From assembly GCF_000711195.1 (NCBI RefSeq), contig NZ_JOMR01000001.1, positions 558,001 to 622,000 on the forward strand: a stretch of DNA of 64,000 bases, given 5' to 3'. A program made the translations under genes and the position numbers. Source of the stretch: Thiomicrospira pelophila DSM 1534. GTDB lineage: Bacteria; Pseudomonadota; Gammaproteobacteria; Thiomicrospirales; Thiomicrospiraceae. Positions 1-8,821 of the stretch are shown here, piece after piece (the first letter of the stretch is position 1; each line of letters opens with the position of its first letter). The notes beneath the pieces were generated by a model, which saw only the letters and a program-made list of their open reading frames with translations, did no database searches and had not been told where the DNA came from.

Positions 1-823
1 GTTCGTGGTAATAATTGGCGGTATTCTCTAGTACCTTATTAACGGTTTTAGCCATTTGCTCGAGGCCGCTGCCATCTTTAAAGTTAATTGGGCCACATTG
101 AATGGATTCGGGGGTAATTAACCAAGGATCAATATCTACCAGTTCCGCAAAGCTTTTGGCGACATCGGCATAGTGGTTGAAATGTTGTGTTTTGTAACGC
201 GTCGCCCAACCCAAATCTAATGGGGGGAGTAAGGTTTGATCAATATTTTCTAAGATCGCGGGGCGGCCAGAAGATAAGTCATTATTTAATAATACGGCAC
301 ATGGAAAAAACGATTCCACCCCAACACGCTCACCTTGACGAGTAAGCGGTTTAAGTACCAAGGTTTTACCCGATGGCAATTCAATTGGAGTGGTCTCTGT
401 CACATCTGGATTAATCGAGCCAATATGAACCTCATACCCCGCACTTTCAATGATTTCTTTGAGTGTGCACACGTTTTCCAAATAGAACATATTGCGCGTG
501 TGATTTTCCGGAATAATCAACACGCCATCGGTAATCGGGCAGGCCTGGGTAATCGCATTTTGAGTGGCTTGCACGGCTAAGGGGCGCAAGTCTGGGTGCA
601 GGTTGTTAAAACCAGCTGGAAACAGGTTGGTGTCGACGGGCGCGAGTTTGTAACCGGCGTTACGTAAGTCAACCGAGGCGTAAAAGGGCGCGGGGGTTTC
701 ACGAAATTGTTGGCGAAACCAGCTTTCGATGGCGGAGCTGTGATCAAGAAAGTGAGCCTCGAGTTCAAGCAAGGGACCTTTTAATGCGGTTTTAAGATTT
801 GGAACTTTATAAGAATGCGGCAT
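1..823 (-). CDS. gshA: Glutamate-cysteine ligase, GshA PF08886 type (3' part outside window)
   Basis: The reverse strand is open from an ATG at 821-823 to the window edge, giving the first 274 residues. It begins MPHSYKVPNLKTAL and contains blocks such as VDLRNAGYKLAPVDTNLFPAGFNNL (in part) and IIPENHTRNMFYLENV, which I recognise as the ATP-grasp-like glutamate-cysteine ligase family PF08886. That enzyme joins glutamate and cysteine in the first step of glutathione synthesis in the cytosol. The family is usually about 430 residues, so roughly a third is missing to the left. No strong ribosome site precedes the ATG. It probably ends a unit separate from rsmE, which reads the same way after a 105-bp gap. 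Confidence 0.8.
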   Translation of the reverse strand, partial: MPHSYKVPNLKTALKGPLLELEAHFLDHSSAIESWFRQQFRETPAPFYASVDLRNAGYKLAPVDTNLFPAGFNNLHPDLRPLAVQATQNAITQACPITDGVLIIPENHTRNMFYLENVCTLKEIIESAGYEVHIGSINPDVTETTPIELPSGKTLVLKPLTRQGERVGVESFFPCAVLLNNDLSSGRPAILENIDQTLLPPLDLGWATRYKTQHFNHYADVAKSFAELVDIDPWLITPESIQCGPINFKDGSGLEQMAKTVNKVLENTANYYHE

Positions 824-928
824 AGTCTAGAACTCGGTTTCAATTGTTTTATTAGAAAATAGCATTATAGCAAAGCGCTAGCCGGATAATAAATATCCGA
901 CTAAACTTGTCGGTTTTATTGAGAATAT

Positions 929-1675
929 TCAAGGCGTGTTTAGATCGCCCCACTGTGCTTGAAGCAGGCTTAATACTACTGGTGCCGCAGTTTCGGTGCG
1001 CAATACGCGTGGACCTAAGCGCACAGGGGTTAAGCCTTGAGTTTTGGCCTGTTCGACTTCGGCTTCGCTTAAACCGCCTTCGGGGCCAATTAATAAAGCC
1101 AGTGCGCTGGTTTGGGGTTGTTCAGGTGTGAATGTCATCAAGGTTTGTTGCGCATAAGGATCCAGCACCAGGCCTGGTTGTTGGGGGTGATCGGCAAACC
1201 AGTCATTTAGTGTAATAAACGGATGCACGATCGGCACTACACAGCGCCCGGACTGTTCACACGCGCTTACCACTAAGGCTTGCCATTGTTGGCGGCGTTT
1301 TTCGGCTTTTTGGGGATCTAATCGAACTTCGCATCGCTCGCTAAAAACCGGCTGAATCGCGCTTACGCCGAGTTCGACGGATTTCTGTAGGCTATAGTCC
1401 ATGCGTTCGCCGCGCGAAATACCTTGTACTAATAAGGTGTTGAGTGGCGATTCGGTTTTAGGCTGTTGAATGTCTCCCAGGGTCACTTGAGCTTCGCGTT
1501 TGTTGAGAACATGCAATTGAGCTTGTGCCTGATGCCCTTCGCCATCAAATACTTCAAGTGGATGCTCAGCTTTTAAACGCAACACAGTTAAGGCGTAGTG
1601 AACCTGCTCTTTGGTTAAATCCAATATCTGACCGGATTGATAGTCACCCGGTAAATAAAGCCTTGGAATACGCAT
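929..1675 (-). CDS. rsmE: 16S rRNA (uracil1498-N3)-methyltransferase RsmE
   Basis: This 248-residue SPOUT-fold enzyme methylates U1498 of 16S rRNA with S-adenosylmethionine. The C-terminal knot signatures LIGPEGGLS and LGPRVLRTETA are intact, and the N-terminus MRIPRLYLP is typical of the family. Length matches the usual 240-250. It follows metF on the same strand after only 11 bp, so metK, metF and rsmE may be one transcript, linking synthesis of the methyl donor with one of its users. A perfect copy of the ACCAGGCCTGGT palindrome at 1167-1178 lies inside the gene and encodes PGLV. Confidence 0.92.
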   Translation of the reverse strand: MRIPRLYLPGDYQSGQILDLTKEQVHYALTVLRLKAEHPLEVFDGEGHQAQAQLHVLNKREAQVTLGDIQQPKTESPLNTLLVQGISRGERMDYSLQKSVELGVSAIQPVFSERCEVRLDPQKAEKRRQQWQALVVSACEQSGRCVVPIVHPFITLNDWFADHPQQPGLVLDPYAQQTLMTFTPEQPQTSALALLIGPEGGLSEAEVEQAKTQGLTPVRLGPRVLRTETAAPVVLSLLQAQWGDLNTP

Positions 1676-1686
1676 GCTGGTCGAGC

Positions 1687-2556
1687 TTAAAGCTGTAAAT
1701 GATCTTGGCGCCAGTTTAAGTCGCGCACAATATCAAAGGTGGGCTGAGTTCGGTTCATGCTGTAAAAATGTAGACCTGGTGCACCTTGATCTAACAACCT
1801 TTGACACATGCGCGTGACATATTCTTGGCCAAAAGCACGCAAGCTTTCGGTATCCTCGTCAAAGCTTTCCAGGCGACATTTTAACCAACGTGGCACTTCA
1901 GCCCCACACATGGCGGAGAAACGAATTAACTGTTCGTAGTTGGTGATCGGCATGATGCCCGGTACGATGGGTAGATCAATGCCGGCCTTTTCGCAACTAT
2001 CTATAAAGTAGAAGTAACTGTCGGCGTTAAAGAAGTACTGGGTAATAGCCGCATCAGCGCCTTGCTCGACTTTGTGTTTAAAGTGTTTAATGCCTTGGTC
2101 ACAGTTACGTGCTTGTGGATGGGTTTCCGGATAGGCGGCCACTTCGAGCTTAAACTGATCGCCAGTTTCTTGACGAATGAACGCGATTAAGTCGGCCGCA
2201 TATTTAAACTCACCTGGATCCATCATGCCGGATGGCATATCGCCACGTAATGCCACAATACGTTTGATGCCTAGGTCTTGATAGGTTTTTAAAAGGGCAC
2301 GAATGCTATCTTGGCTGGCGCCAATACAAGTCAGGTGTGGAACGGCATCAAACGCGGTATTGGTTTGAATGTGTTTAACCGTTTCTAGTGTCTTGTCTTG
2401 AGTGGTACCGCCGGCGCCGTAAGTGACCGAGATATATTCCGGGTTAATCGGTGCCAGCTCATCAATCACCTGATTCAGTTTTAATGAACCTTCCGGCGTG
2501 CGGGGCGGGAAGCACTCTAGGCTTAAACCCTGAGGGTATTTTTGTTGTGATTTCAT
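1687..2556 (-). CDS. metF: 5,10-methylenetetrahydrofolate reductase MetF
   Basis: This 289-residue flavoprotein reduces 5,10-methylene-THF to 5-methyl-THF for methionine synthesis. It shows the N-terminal LECFPPRTPEG block, whose Glu is the catalytic acid, then VTYGAGGTTQDKT, and the RIVALRGDMP motif near the middle. Length and motif order are normal. It lies 108 bp downstream of metK and 11 bp upstream of rsmE on the same strand, so the three probably form a methyl-cycle unit. The metK-metF gap holds a short inverted repeat (2601-2638). Confidence 0.95.
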   Translation of the reverse strand: MKSQQKYPQGLSLECFPPRTPEGSLKLNQVIDELAPINPEYISVTYGAGGTTQDKTLETVKHIQTNTAFDAVPHLTCIGASQDSIRALLKTYQDLGIKRIVALRGDMPSGMMDPGEFKYAADLIAFIRQETGDQFKLEVAAYPETHPQARNCDQGIKHFKHKVEQGADAAITQYFFNADSYFYFIDSCEKAGIDLPIVPGIMPITNYEQLIRFSAMCGAEVPRWLKCRLESFDEDTESLRAFGQEYVTRMCQRLLDQGAPGLHFYSMNRTQPTFDIVRDLNWRQDHLQL

Positions 2557-2600
2557 TCTAAAATCCTTATTGCGTGCGTTCCACCACAGAGATATGAAGT

Positions 2601-2638
2601 CACGAAGTGGGTGATGACATCCTGGTTTTTACTTCGTG
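2601..2638. repeat. Short inverted repeat in metK-metF gap
   Basis: CACGAAGT at 2601-2608 is matched by ACTTCGTG at 2631-2638 with a 22-base loop. The outer flanks (CCACAGAGATA on the left, TCTTGGTGTG on the right) are only partly complementary. The same CACGAAG / GAGACAC vocabulary recurs at 4654-4714 and 39919-39936, so this looks like a decayed copy of a dispersed intergenic repeat. A transcript could fold it, but there is no U-run to make it a clear terminator. Confidence 0.5.
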
Positions 2639-2664
2639 TCTTGGTGTGTTTATGGTTCAAAAAT

Positions 2665-3822
2665 TTACAAACCCGCGTCAGCGCGTAACGCCGCGGCTTT
2701 GTCGGTTTTTTCCCAAGTAAATTCAGGCAATTCGCGACCAAAATGACCGTAAGAGGCGGTTTTTTGGTAAATCGGGCGGTATAAGTCCAACATCGCAATT
2801 AAGCCTTTGGGACGCAAATCAAAATGCTCACGTACCAATTGTTCAATACGCTCAATGTTGATTTTTTCAGTGCCAAAGGTGTCAATGCTAATTGACGTGG
2901 GTTGCGCCACACCTATCGCATAAGAAACTTGAATTTCACACTTGTCCGCTAAGCCGGCGGCGACAATGTTTTTGGCGACATAACGACCAGCATAAGCGGC
3001 TGAACGGTCAACTTTGGATGGATCTTTACCTGAGAAAGCACCGCCGCCATGGCGCGCCATGCCTCCGTATGTATCGACAATGATTTTACGTCCAGTTAAA
3101 CCCGCATCCCCCACGGGTCCACCAATCACAAAACGCCCAGTTGGGTTGATGTGAAATTGGGTGTCTTTGTGCAACCATTCGGATGGTAAGGTAGGCTTGA
3201 TAATGCAATCCATCACCGCTTCACGCAAAGCCGTGTTTTCAATGTCCGGCGCATGCTGGGTGGATAAAACAACCGCGTCAATCGCTACCGGTTGGCCGTT
3301 TTCATAACGTAAGGTCACCTGACTTTTCGCATCTGGGCGTAACCAAGGCAACTCACCGGATTTGCGTACTTGTGCTTGGCGTTCCATCAAACGGTGCGCA
3401 TAATAAATTGGTGCCGGCATGAGGACATCGGTTTCATTGCTGGCGTAACCAAACATTAAACCTTGGTCGCCCGCGCCTTGTTCGTGATCGTCAAACTCAT
3501 CAACCCCCATCGCAATTTCGGCAGATTGTTTACCGATGGCGGTTAGCACGGCACAGGTGTCGCCATCAAAACCTAGGTCGGCGCTATCATAGCCAATGTC
3601 TTTGACGACCTTGCGCACGAGCTCTTCTTGGTCAACCCAAGCACTGGTGGTGATCTCACCACCGATTAATACCATGCCAGTTTTAACGAAGGTTTCGCAA
3701 GCAACACGCGCACGCGGGTCTTGTTGCATAATCGCATCCAACATGGCGTCAGAAATTTGGTCGGCAATTTTATCTGGATGGCCTTCGGAAACAGATTCAG
3801 AAGTAAAGACAGTGGTAGTCAT
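2665..3822 (-). CDS. metK: S-adenosylmethionine synthetase MetK
   Basis: This 385-residue enzyme makes S-adenosylmethionine from methionine and ATP. Diagnostic motifs are [13 protein letters not shown] near the N-terminus, [12 protein letters not shown] (ATP-binding) and the [19 protein letters not shown] block. I place the start at the ATG 3820-3822 ([18 protein letters not shown]), which has GAGG upstream; an open extension of 19 residues upstream lacks family similarity. It is the first gene of metK-metF-rsmE. The 260-bp leader can form a GTACGG/CCGTAC stem about 60-90 bases before the start codon. I could not match that to a known SAM riboswitch, so regulation is open. Confidence 0.97.
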   Translation of the reverse strand: MTTTVFTSESVSEGHPDKIADQISDAMLDAIMQQDPRARVACETFVKTGMVLIGGEITTSAWVDQEELVRKVVKDIGYDSADLGFDGDTCAVLTAIGKQSAEIAMGVDEFDDHEQGAGDQGLMFGYASNETDVLMPAPIYYAHRLMERQAQVRKSGELPWLRPDAKSQVTLRYENGQPVAIDAVVLSTQHAPDIENTALREAVMDCIIKPTLPSEWLHKDTQFHINPTGRFVIGGPVGDAGLTGRKIIVDTYGGMARHGGGAFSGKDPSKVDRSAAYAGRYVAKNIVAAGLADKCEIQVSYAIGVAQPTSISIDTFGTEKINIERIEQLVREHFDLRPKGLIAMLDLYRPIYQKTASYGHFGRELPEFTWEKTDKAAALRADAGL

Positions 3823-3987
3823 GTGTGCAACCTCGCATTCAAAAAAACAAAAGAGAGGTACGGAAAGAGGCGGGAACACTCCTCGCTTTAGCCGTACTTA
3901 TTTAACGCGCCCGCAAGCTGATAATCAAATCGGCGCAAGTCAATATTATGGCAGAAATTTTAGACCTGTCAAATTAATGCCACGCAG

Positions 3988-3999
3988 ACCAGGCCTGGT
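3988..3999. repeat. ACCAGGCCTGGT palindrome, intergenic copy
   Basis: This exact copy sits between divergent metK and the thioredoxin-like gene, just upstream of the likely promoter of the latter. The flanks AGACC (left) and GGTCT (right) are complementary but offset. This is the pattern left if one ACC had been lost from a longer 20-bp palindrome like those at 10369-10386 and 38142-38165. Confidence 0.85.
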
Positions 4000-4020
4000 G
4001 GTCTTGACCACTGAAGCGCT

Positions 4021-4048
4021 TTAGTCTAATTTGGTGGCTATTTATAAT
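4021..4048 (+). promoter_or_regulatory. Probable sigma70 promoter for thioredoxin-like gene
   Basis: TTAGTC at 4021-4026 and a consensus TATAAT at 4043-4048 are separated by 16 bases. The predicted start of transcription falls about 30 bases before the ATG at 4085, which has an AGGAGAG ribosome site. Confidence 0.55.
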
Positions 4049-4084
4049 GAAAAGAATTGAGACTTCAAATACTAGGAGAGAATA

Positions 4085-4639
4085 ATGGTGAGTTTAACGA
4101 CACCGGTATGTGATTTTGATCAACAGGCGGTCGACTTTGCTTTGCCGGGTGTGGATGGTCAGACTTGGACGTTGGAAAAAGCTAAAGGGCCAAATGGATT
4201 GTTGATTATGTTTATTTGTAATCATTGTCCTTATGTCAAAGCGATTCAAGCGCGTTTGGTGCGAGATTGTGCCGAACTGAAAGCCTTGGGTGTTAACAGT
4301 ATTGCGATTATGTCGAATGACCCAAATGAGTACGCCGAAGATTCTTTTGAAAACATGAAAGCAGTTTCGGAAAAATGGCAGTTTCCTTTTCCGTATGTAT
4401 TGGATGAAACTCAAGCCATTGCTAAGGCTTACGGCGCGGTTTGTACGCCTGATTTCTTTGGCTACAATTCGGATTTGAAGCTGCAATATCGGGGTCGTTT
4501 GGATGAATCGCGTAAAGAGGCTGCCGCCGAGAATGTACGACGTGATTTGTTTGAGGCCATGAAACAAGTTGCCCAAACCGGTCAAGGACCATTAGAGCAA
4601 ATCCCAAGTATGGGTTGCTCGATTAAGTGGAAAGAGTAG
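4085..4639 (+). CDS. Thioredoxin-like family protein (peroxiredoxin-like fold, CxxC)
   Basis: This 184-residue protein has a thioredoxin fold. FICNHCPYVK gives a CNHC redox pair at residues 45-48, followed by a central VLDETQAIAKAYGAVCTPDFF block typical of the PRX-like/TlpA-like family. The CTPDFF segment supplies the cis-proline region. There is no signal peptide, so it is probably a cytosolic thiol-disulphide protein. Its substrate is unknown. The start has a good AGGAGAG site 4 bases upstream. It stands alone, divergent from metK and convergent with purK, with an inverted repeat between it and purK. Confidence 0.85.
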   Translation: MVSLTTPVCDFDQQAVDFALPGVDGQTWTLEKAKGPNGLLIMFICNHCPYVKAIQARLVRDCAELKALGVNSIAIMSNDPNEYAEDSFENMKAVSEKWQFPFPYVLDETQAIAKAYGAVCTPDFFGYNSDLKLQYRGRLDESRKEAAAENVRRDLFEAMKQVAQTGQGPLEQIPSMGCSIKWKE

Positions 4640-4653
4640 GTTTGAGTTTGCCG

Positions 4654-4714
4654 CTGAGACACCGAGTAGTAATTGCATATAAATCAATTAATAAAAACTT
4701 CGTGTCTCGGTAGT
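4654..4714. repeat. Inverted repeat of GAGACACCGAG type between convergent genes
   Basis: The left arm CTGAGACACCGAGTAGT (4654-4670) is largely complementary to the right arm AACTTCGTGTCTCGGTAGT (4697-4714), with an AT-rich 26-base loop. It sits between the convergent thioredoxin-like gene and purK, where a bidirectional terminator would be expected. Its arms resemble the sequences at 2601-2638 and 39919-39936, which suggests a dispersed element. Confidence 0.6.
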
Positions 4715-4721
4715 TTAAGAG

Positions 4722-5825
4722 CTAAGGCATCCAAGCTTTAAGTTGGTCCAAGCGGGTCTGCAGTTCGGCTTGTGTGTTGGCGACCACATTAATATGGCCG
4801 AGCTTGCGGCCGGGGCGTTCGGCTTTGTCATACAAATGCAAAAATGCGTTTGGCATATTCAAGACGGTTTTAATATCGCCATGTTGACCAATAATATTGA
4901 CCATCGCGGCAAAAGATTGACGTGGCGTGGTTGCGCCGAGTGGTAAGTTTGTAATGGCGCGAATATGGTTTTCAAATTGTGAGGTTTGCGCACCGTCCAT
5001 TGTCCAGTGACCCGAGTTATGAACACGTGGCGCCATTTCATTCACCACCAGACCGGTTTCAGTTTCAAAAAGCTCTAACGTTAACACACCAACATGGTCC
5101 ATTTTATTCAGTAAGGCTTGCATGTAGTCTTCAGCCTGTTGTTGAATCGCTGGGCTGATTTGCCGAGCGGGGGCGATTGTTAAGCGCAAAATGCCATCGT
5201 GATGTTGGTTTTCAACCAGCGGATAATAAACCTGTTGGTTGTCGGCATTACGTACGGCGATAATCGACAACTCACGTTTAAATTCGACAAAGCCTTCTAA
5301 GATAGCTTCGCGTTCGCCAATTGATGACCAGGCCTGTTCAATTTGATCTGTCTGTGTAATTACAAACTGACCTTTGCCATCATAGCCTTCGGTGCTGGTT
5401 TTAAGGATAGCGGGTAAGCCAACCATATCCACGGCTTGATGGAGTTCAGTTAGGTCGCTGACGAGTGTGTAGGGTGCGCAGGGAATGTTTAGCTCGGTGA
5501 ATAAACTTTTTTCACGGCCACGGTGTTGCGAGTAATAAAGAGAAGTGGCGCTGGGATATACCGGAGTGGTTTGGCTGATTTTTTCAACCAGCTCAACAGA
5601 CGTGTTTTCACTTTCATAAGTAATAACATCAGCAAAATCGATCAATTGACTCAGGCTATGCGCTTCGTCGGATTGAACGTGCATGTGACCCAGCATAGCA
5701 GCGGGTTCGTCGTGGTTTAAGCCGTAAAAGCCAAATTTGTGCCCGAGCGGATAACCAGCGATAGCCAGCATGCGACCCAACTGGCCCGCGCCTAAAATCC
5801 CTACTCGACGGCTAAACGGTGTCAT
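4722..5825 (-). CDS. purK: N5-carboxyaminoimidazole ribonucleotide synthase PurK
   Basis: This ATP-grasp enzyme of 367 residues carboxylates AIR to N5-CAIR in purine synthesis. The N-terminal VGILGAGQLGRMLAIAG nucleotide motif, KTSTEGYDGKGQ and the NEMAPRVHNSGHWT block near residue 260 are diagnostic. I chose the ATG at 5823-5825 rather than the TTG six codons upstream, because AGGGATTGG precedes the ATG at ribosome-site distance and the family starts here. It follows purE after 68 bp; the two enzymes act consecutively. A near-copy of the palindrome (ACCAGGCCTGTT, 5327-5338) encodes QAW. Confidence 0.95.
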   Translation of the reverse strand: MTPFSRRVGILGAGQLGRMLAIAGYPLGHKFGFYGLNHDEPAAMLGHMHVQSDEAHSLSQLIDFADVITYESENTSVELVEKISQTTPVYPSATSLYYSQHRGREKSLFTELNIPCAPYTLVSDLTELHQAVDMVGLPAILKTSTEGYDGKGQFVITQTDQIEQAWSSIGEREAILEGFVEFKRELSIIAVRNADNQQVYYPLVENQHHDGILRLTIAPARQISPAIQQQAEDYMQALLNKMDHVGVLTLELFETETGLVVNEMAPRVHNSGHWTMDGAQTSQFENHIRAITNLPLGATTPRQSFAAMVNIIGQHGDIKTVLNMPNAFLHLYDKAERPGRKLGHINVVANTQAELQTRLDQLKAWMP

Positions 5826-5893
5826 AAATCCAATCCCTAGCAATAATTTAATACAGGTATTTTACCCTGAATCAAGCCTATTTGTGATTCGAC

Positions 5894-6400
5894 TTATTCA
5901 GCGTGGCGTGGATCGGAGTTGGCCAGCACATCCTCGGTTTGAGCTTGACGCCAAGCACGCACCGCGTTGCGAATCTCAGGGCGTTGTGTACCAACGATTT
6001 GTGCCGCCAGAATGCCAGCATTTTTGGCACCAGCTTCGCCAATTGCTAAGGTGCCGACTGGAATACCGCCGGGCATTTGAACGATCGATAATAACGAGTC
6101 TTGACCGTTTAAGGCTTTGGATTTAATAGGCACGCCTAGTACCGGAACAAGGGTTTTTGCTGCGACCATGCCAGGTAAATGTGCGGCACCGCCCGCGCCA
6201 GCAATAATAACTTCTAAGCCACGAGATTCGGCTTGCGCGGCGTATTCAAACATTAAATCTGGAGTGCGGTGTGCTGACACGACTTTGACTTCGTGCGGAA
6301 CATTGAACAATGTCAGCATATCGACGGCGTGTTGCATCGTCGGCCAATCGGTTTTGGAACCCATAATGACGCCCACTAATGGCTGGTTTGATGCTGGCAT
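5894..6400 (-). CDS. purE: N5-carboxyaminoimidazole ribonucleotide mutase PurE
   Basis: This 168-residue class I PurE converts N5-CAIR to CAIR, the step after PurK. It has the canonical [14 protein letters not shown] start, the SAHRTPD motif with the active-site His, and [16 protein letters not shown]. The ATG has a GAGAGGG ribosome site. It is first in purE-purK and lies directly behind a strong promoter at 6434-6461. Confidence 0.97.
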   Translation of the reverse strand: MPASNQPLVGVIMGSKTDWPTMQHAVDMLTLFNVPHEVKVVSAHRTPDLMFEYAAQAESRGLEVIIAGAGGAAHLPGMVAAKTLVPVLGVPIKSKALNGQDSLLSIVQMPGGIPVGTLAIGEAGAKNAGILAAQIVGTQRPEIRNAVRAWRQAQTEDVLANSDPRHAE

Positions 6401-6433
6401 AGTTTTGCCCTCTCAGATTTGAAAAAACCGTGA

Positions 6434-6461
6434 ATTATACCTCAGGGTTCTGAACTGTCAA
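6434..6461 (-). promoter_or_regulatory. Near-consensus sigma70 promoter of purEK
   Basis: On the reverse strand TTGACA (6456-6461) and TATAAT (6434-6439) are separated by 16 bases; both hexamers are perfect. Transcription would start about 25-30 bases before purE. I see no obvious PurR-type palindrome overlapping it. Confidence 0.8.
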
Positions 6462-6514
6462 GTAAAGGCTTATTTGCTGGCTTGGCTAGCGAGCTTGATT
6501 TGGCTTTAGCTCAT

Positions 6515-7909
6515 TTAACAGGGAATAAAGTTGGATGTGTCATTCGGGTCACGGCATTTAATTGAGCCCGCATTAATTTGGTTAAATTCATCGTTTGTAA
6601 CTTGCGCTGGGATTTTGCCTAAGTACACTGTATTGTCAACGGACACCGGTCCAAGTACGTTGTTACCAATGTAAACAGTGTTACTGTCTTTTTTTCGTTG
6701 CATTATTATTGAGCCAGAGCCATTAATATTGCCGTGAACGATGAGTTGGTTTATGCCATTACTATTTAACTCAATGGTGGCATTAACATTGCCGCCCACT
6801 TCAATACTGTTTCCTTGATTACCATCCAAAATAATATCGGCATTTACGTCACCTTCGATGTAAATTGTTTTGTACTGTTGATCTCCAGTCAAAGGTGCAT
6901 TTAGGTCTCCGCCATTACCAGCGTCATCTTTTACAAGATATAGGGTATCGTTACCATTACCTAGGTTAATTGATGCATTGATATCGCCGATAATTAGGAC
7001 TTCATCACCATTGCTATTGTTTGTAATGATATCTAAATTGGTGCCGTCATAATCTCCCTCTAATGTACTTTCGGGTTTAAACTCAATATCTTCTGGTGGA
7101 GGTGGTGCAATCAGGTCAGATGGTAAGGACGGCGGTGTAACAGGAGCTTCAGTCGGGTCGGATGCAAAGATACTTAAATTGGTGCGTTTGATTTCGAGCG
7201 ACGATAACCAAATCAACACATCATCAAAAGCGTTGGTACCTTCGCGGTTTTGCGGAGCTTGGAAGTAAGTGGTGGCGCTGTCGGAACAGTTTTGTTGCTC
7301 ATATCCGTTGACATTGGTGCATTTATTCTGACCGTGCGATATGACTAATAAGGGTATATTGTCGGCCAATACTTGGCTCGTACCGTTTGTAATTCGAAAG
7401 TTTCCTGAGCCAGTGTCCGCCGCAGTAGGCGGCGTATCTTTATAGAAGCATGGCGGTGAGCCGGCATTGATATTGCAATTAGCGGCGCCGAAATAGCTGG
7501 CACTGTGTGCTTCATTGCTGGTGTTTGTTGTTAGGTTGGCCTGTTGGTTAACAACATAGCTAAAAGGAACACCATAGGCGTTTACCGCATGTGTGCCGAG
7601 GTCGGCATAAGGTAAATAGCCATAAGTAACATCACAACTACCATCTGTCGTCGCCCGATTTTCAGGCGGGGATTGTAAGCCAGTATTACCATCAATAGTG
7701 TTAGTTGGGCAAGGTAGATAATGATTAACGGCCACATAACTTAAAAGTGCGGCCTTAATATCTTGTAATTTTTGTTGGTCTTCTTTGAACTTGGCGGTTT
7801 CGCGCAGGGCGCTGGTGCCGGCAAAAAGTCCGCCCAATACAATGCCCAGAATGGCCAGTACAATCGCGATTTCAACAAGGGTAAAACCAGTTTGCTGTTT
7901 GCGTTTCAT
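6515..7909 (-). CDS. Pilin-like protein with C-terminal glycine/asparagine-rich repeat domain
   Basis: This 464-residue protein starts with a class III type IV pilin signal, QTGFTLVEIAIVLAILGIVLGG, with Gly at -1 and Glu at +5. Residues about 60-240 are a globular region with YLPCPTNTIDGNTG, YGYLPYADLG and paired cysteines, also seen in the two genes upstream. From about residue 290 it has valine/isoleucine-alternating repeats such as GDINASINLGNGNDTLY and GDVNADIILDGNQGNSIEV, which look like a beta-solenoid or polymer-like stalk domain. The tail has two cysteines (CRDPND and a final FIPC). It is third in a probable operon of three pilin-like genes; 24 bp separate it from the one before. Role in adhesion or in a pilus tip is inference. 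Confidence 0.7.
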   Translation of the reverse strand: MKRKQQTGFTLVEIAIVLAILGIVLGGLFAGTSALRETAKFKEDQQKLQDIKAALLSYVAVNHYLPCPTNTIDGNTGLQSPPENRATTDGSCDVTYGYLPYADLGTHAVNAYGVPFSYVVNQQANLTTNTSNEAHSASYFGAANCNINAGSPPCFYKDTPPTAADTGSGNFRITNGTSQVLADNIPLLVISHGQNKCTNVNGYEQQNCSDSATTYFQAPQNREGTNAFDDVLIWLSSLEIKRTNLSIFASDPTEAPVTPPSLPSDLIAPPPPEDIEFKPESTLEGDYDGTNLDIITNNSNGDEVLIIGDINASINLGNGNDTLYLVKDDAGNGGDLNAPLTGDQQYKTIYIEGDVNADIILDGNQGNSIEVGGNVNATIELNSNGINQLIVHGNINGSGSIIMQRKKDSNTVYIGNNVLGPVSVDNTVYLGKIPAQVTNDEFNQINAGSIKCRDPNDTSNFIPC

Positions 7910-7933
7910 CTTTTATACCTTAGTGGGTTTAGC

Positions 7934-8821
7934 TTATTCATTATGCCAATTAATCTGTTGGCTGAGCAAAGCTTTAACTTCATACATGGTGATCCAGGTC
8001 AGTTGGTCGTCGAAGTCTTGGGTAATGGGTTGTTGTTGAAAATAACGATCGCCATCACAATTCTCTTGTTCTCGGTTCGAGGATTGGTTGCAATCCTGCC
8101 AGGTCTGCGCGCCGTTTTGGCCAAAGCTAATCACTGTCAGCGGAATAATATTGGCGGCAAGTAAGCTAAGCCCAGTATCACCATCACATTCTAATGGTTG
8201 ATCATAGCAAATACGTAGTGCGCCAAGAAATGAATCGCTCGTGCCTAGTGGGTTGGTGATTTGATTGAAATAAGGTGGGGTGGAACGCTCACGCTCAACC
8301 AAATCACAACTAGTACCACAATGACTATTACACTGGCTAGATAGGCAGTGCATGGTTAAATCATCAGGGCATTGATAAAACTCATTCGTAATATCGCCAG
8401 CGTTGGCAAACACACTCGCCGAACGGCAAGCAAGACGCAAATTGTTGGCGGTCGTGGTGCTGGTGCTATTAGTGTTAGTGGCATAAAAATATGGATTGCC
8501 AAATTCATCTTGATGACCCACGCCACCAAATTCTAAATAAGGAAAAGCCCCTTGATCCGCACTGCAATCGCCGCCTGTTTCGCGGTTTTCTAGGCCATCG
8601 CCATTGGTATCCGGGCAGGGTAAATATTGATTGATTTGCAGATAACTAAGCAGCGCCAGCTTGATAGTTTGCAGTTCCTGTTCGGTTTGTTTATAGGTTT
8701 GGCGTTGCTGATTTTGACTCAACATGGAGGTAACGGATTGAATCAGAATGCCGACCAATAATAAAGCCAGCGCCATTTCTAATAAGCTAAAGCCTTTTTG
8801 GTTGGATTGGGTTAAGGACAT
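7934..8821 (-). CDS. Pilin-like protein, YLPCP family
   Basis: This 295-residue protein has the prepilin signal QKGFSLLEMALALLLVGIL (Gly -1, Glu +5). It then shows LLSYLQINQYLPCPDTNGDGLENRETGGDC and FPYLEFGG. The DTNGDG stretch resembles a calcium-binding loop. Several CxxC-like cysteine pairs follow (CLSSQCNSHCGTSC). I set the start at the ATG 8819-8821, which overlaps the stop of the upstream pilin gene by 10 bp and has GAG upstream; an upstream extension of 21 codons would lie inside that gene. The overlap suggests translational coupling. No specific function can be assigned beyond a pilus or pseudopilus part. Confidence 0.75.
   Translation of the reverse strand: MSLTQSNQKGFSLLEMALALLLVGILIQSVTSMLSQNQQRQTYKQTEQELQTIKLALLSYLQINQYLPCPDTNGDGLENRETGGDCSADQGAFPYLEFGGVGHQDEFGNPYFYATNTNSTSTTTANNLRLACRSASVFANAGDITNEFYQCPDDLTMHCLSSQCNSHCGTSCDLVERERSTPPYFNQITNPLGTSDSFLGALRICYDQPLECDGDTGLSLLAANIIPLTVISFGQNGAQTWQDCNQSSNREQENCDGDRYFQQQPITQDFDDQLTWITMYEVKALLSQQINWHNE

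Noticed and set aside
3823-4000. SAM or SAH riboswitch before metK
   Set aside because: A GCGAGGAGTGTT stretch recalls the SAH riboswitch, but the matching CCAGGCTCG segment and pseudoknot partner are absent. It is left as an unassigned leader stem.
4094-4585. 163-codon reverse frame opposite the thioredoxin-like gene
   Set aside because: It is a shadow of a well-supported gene and matches no family known to me.
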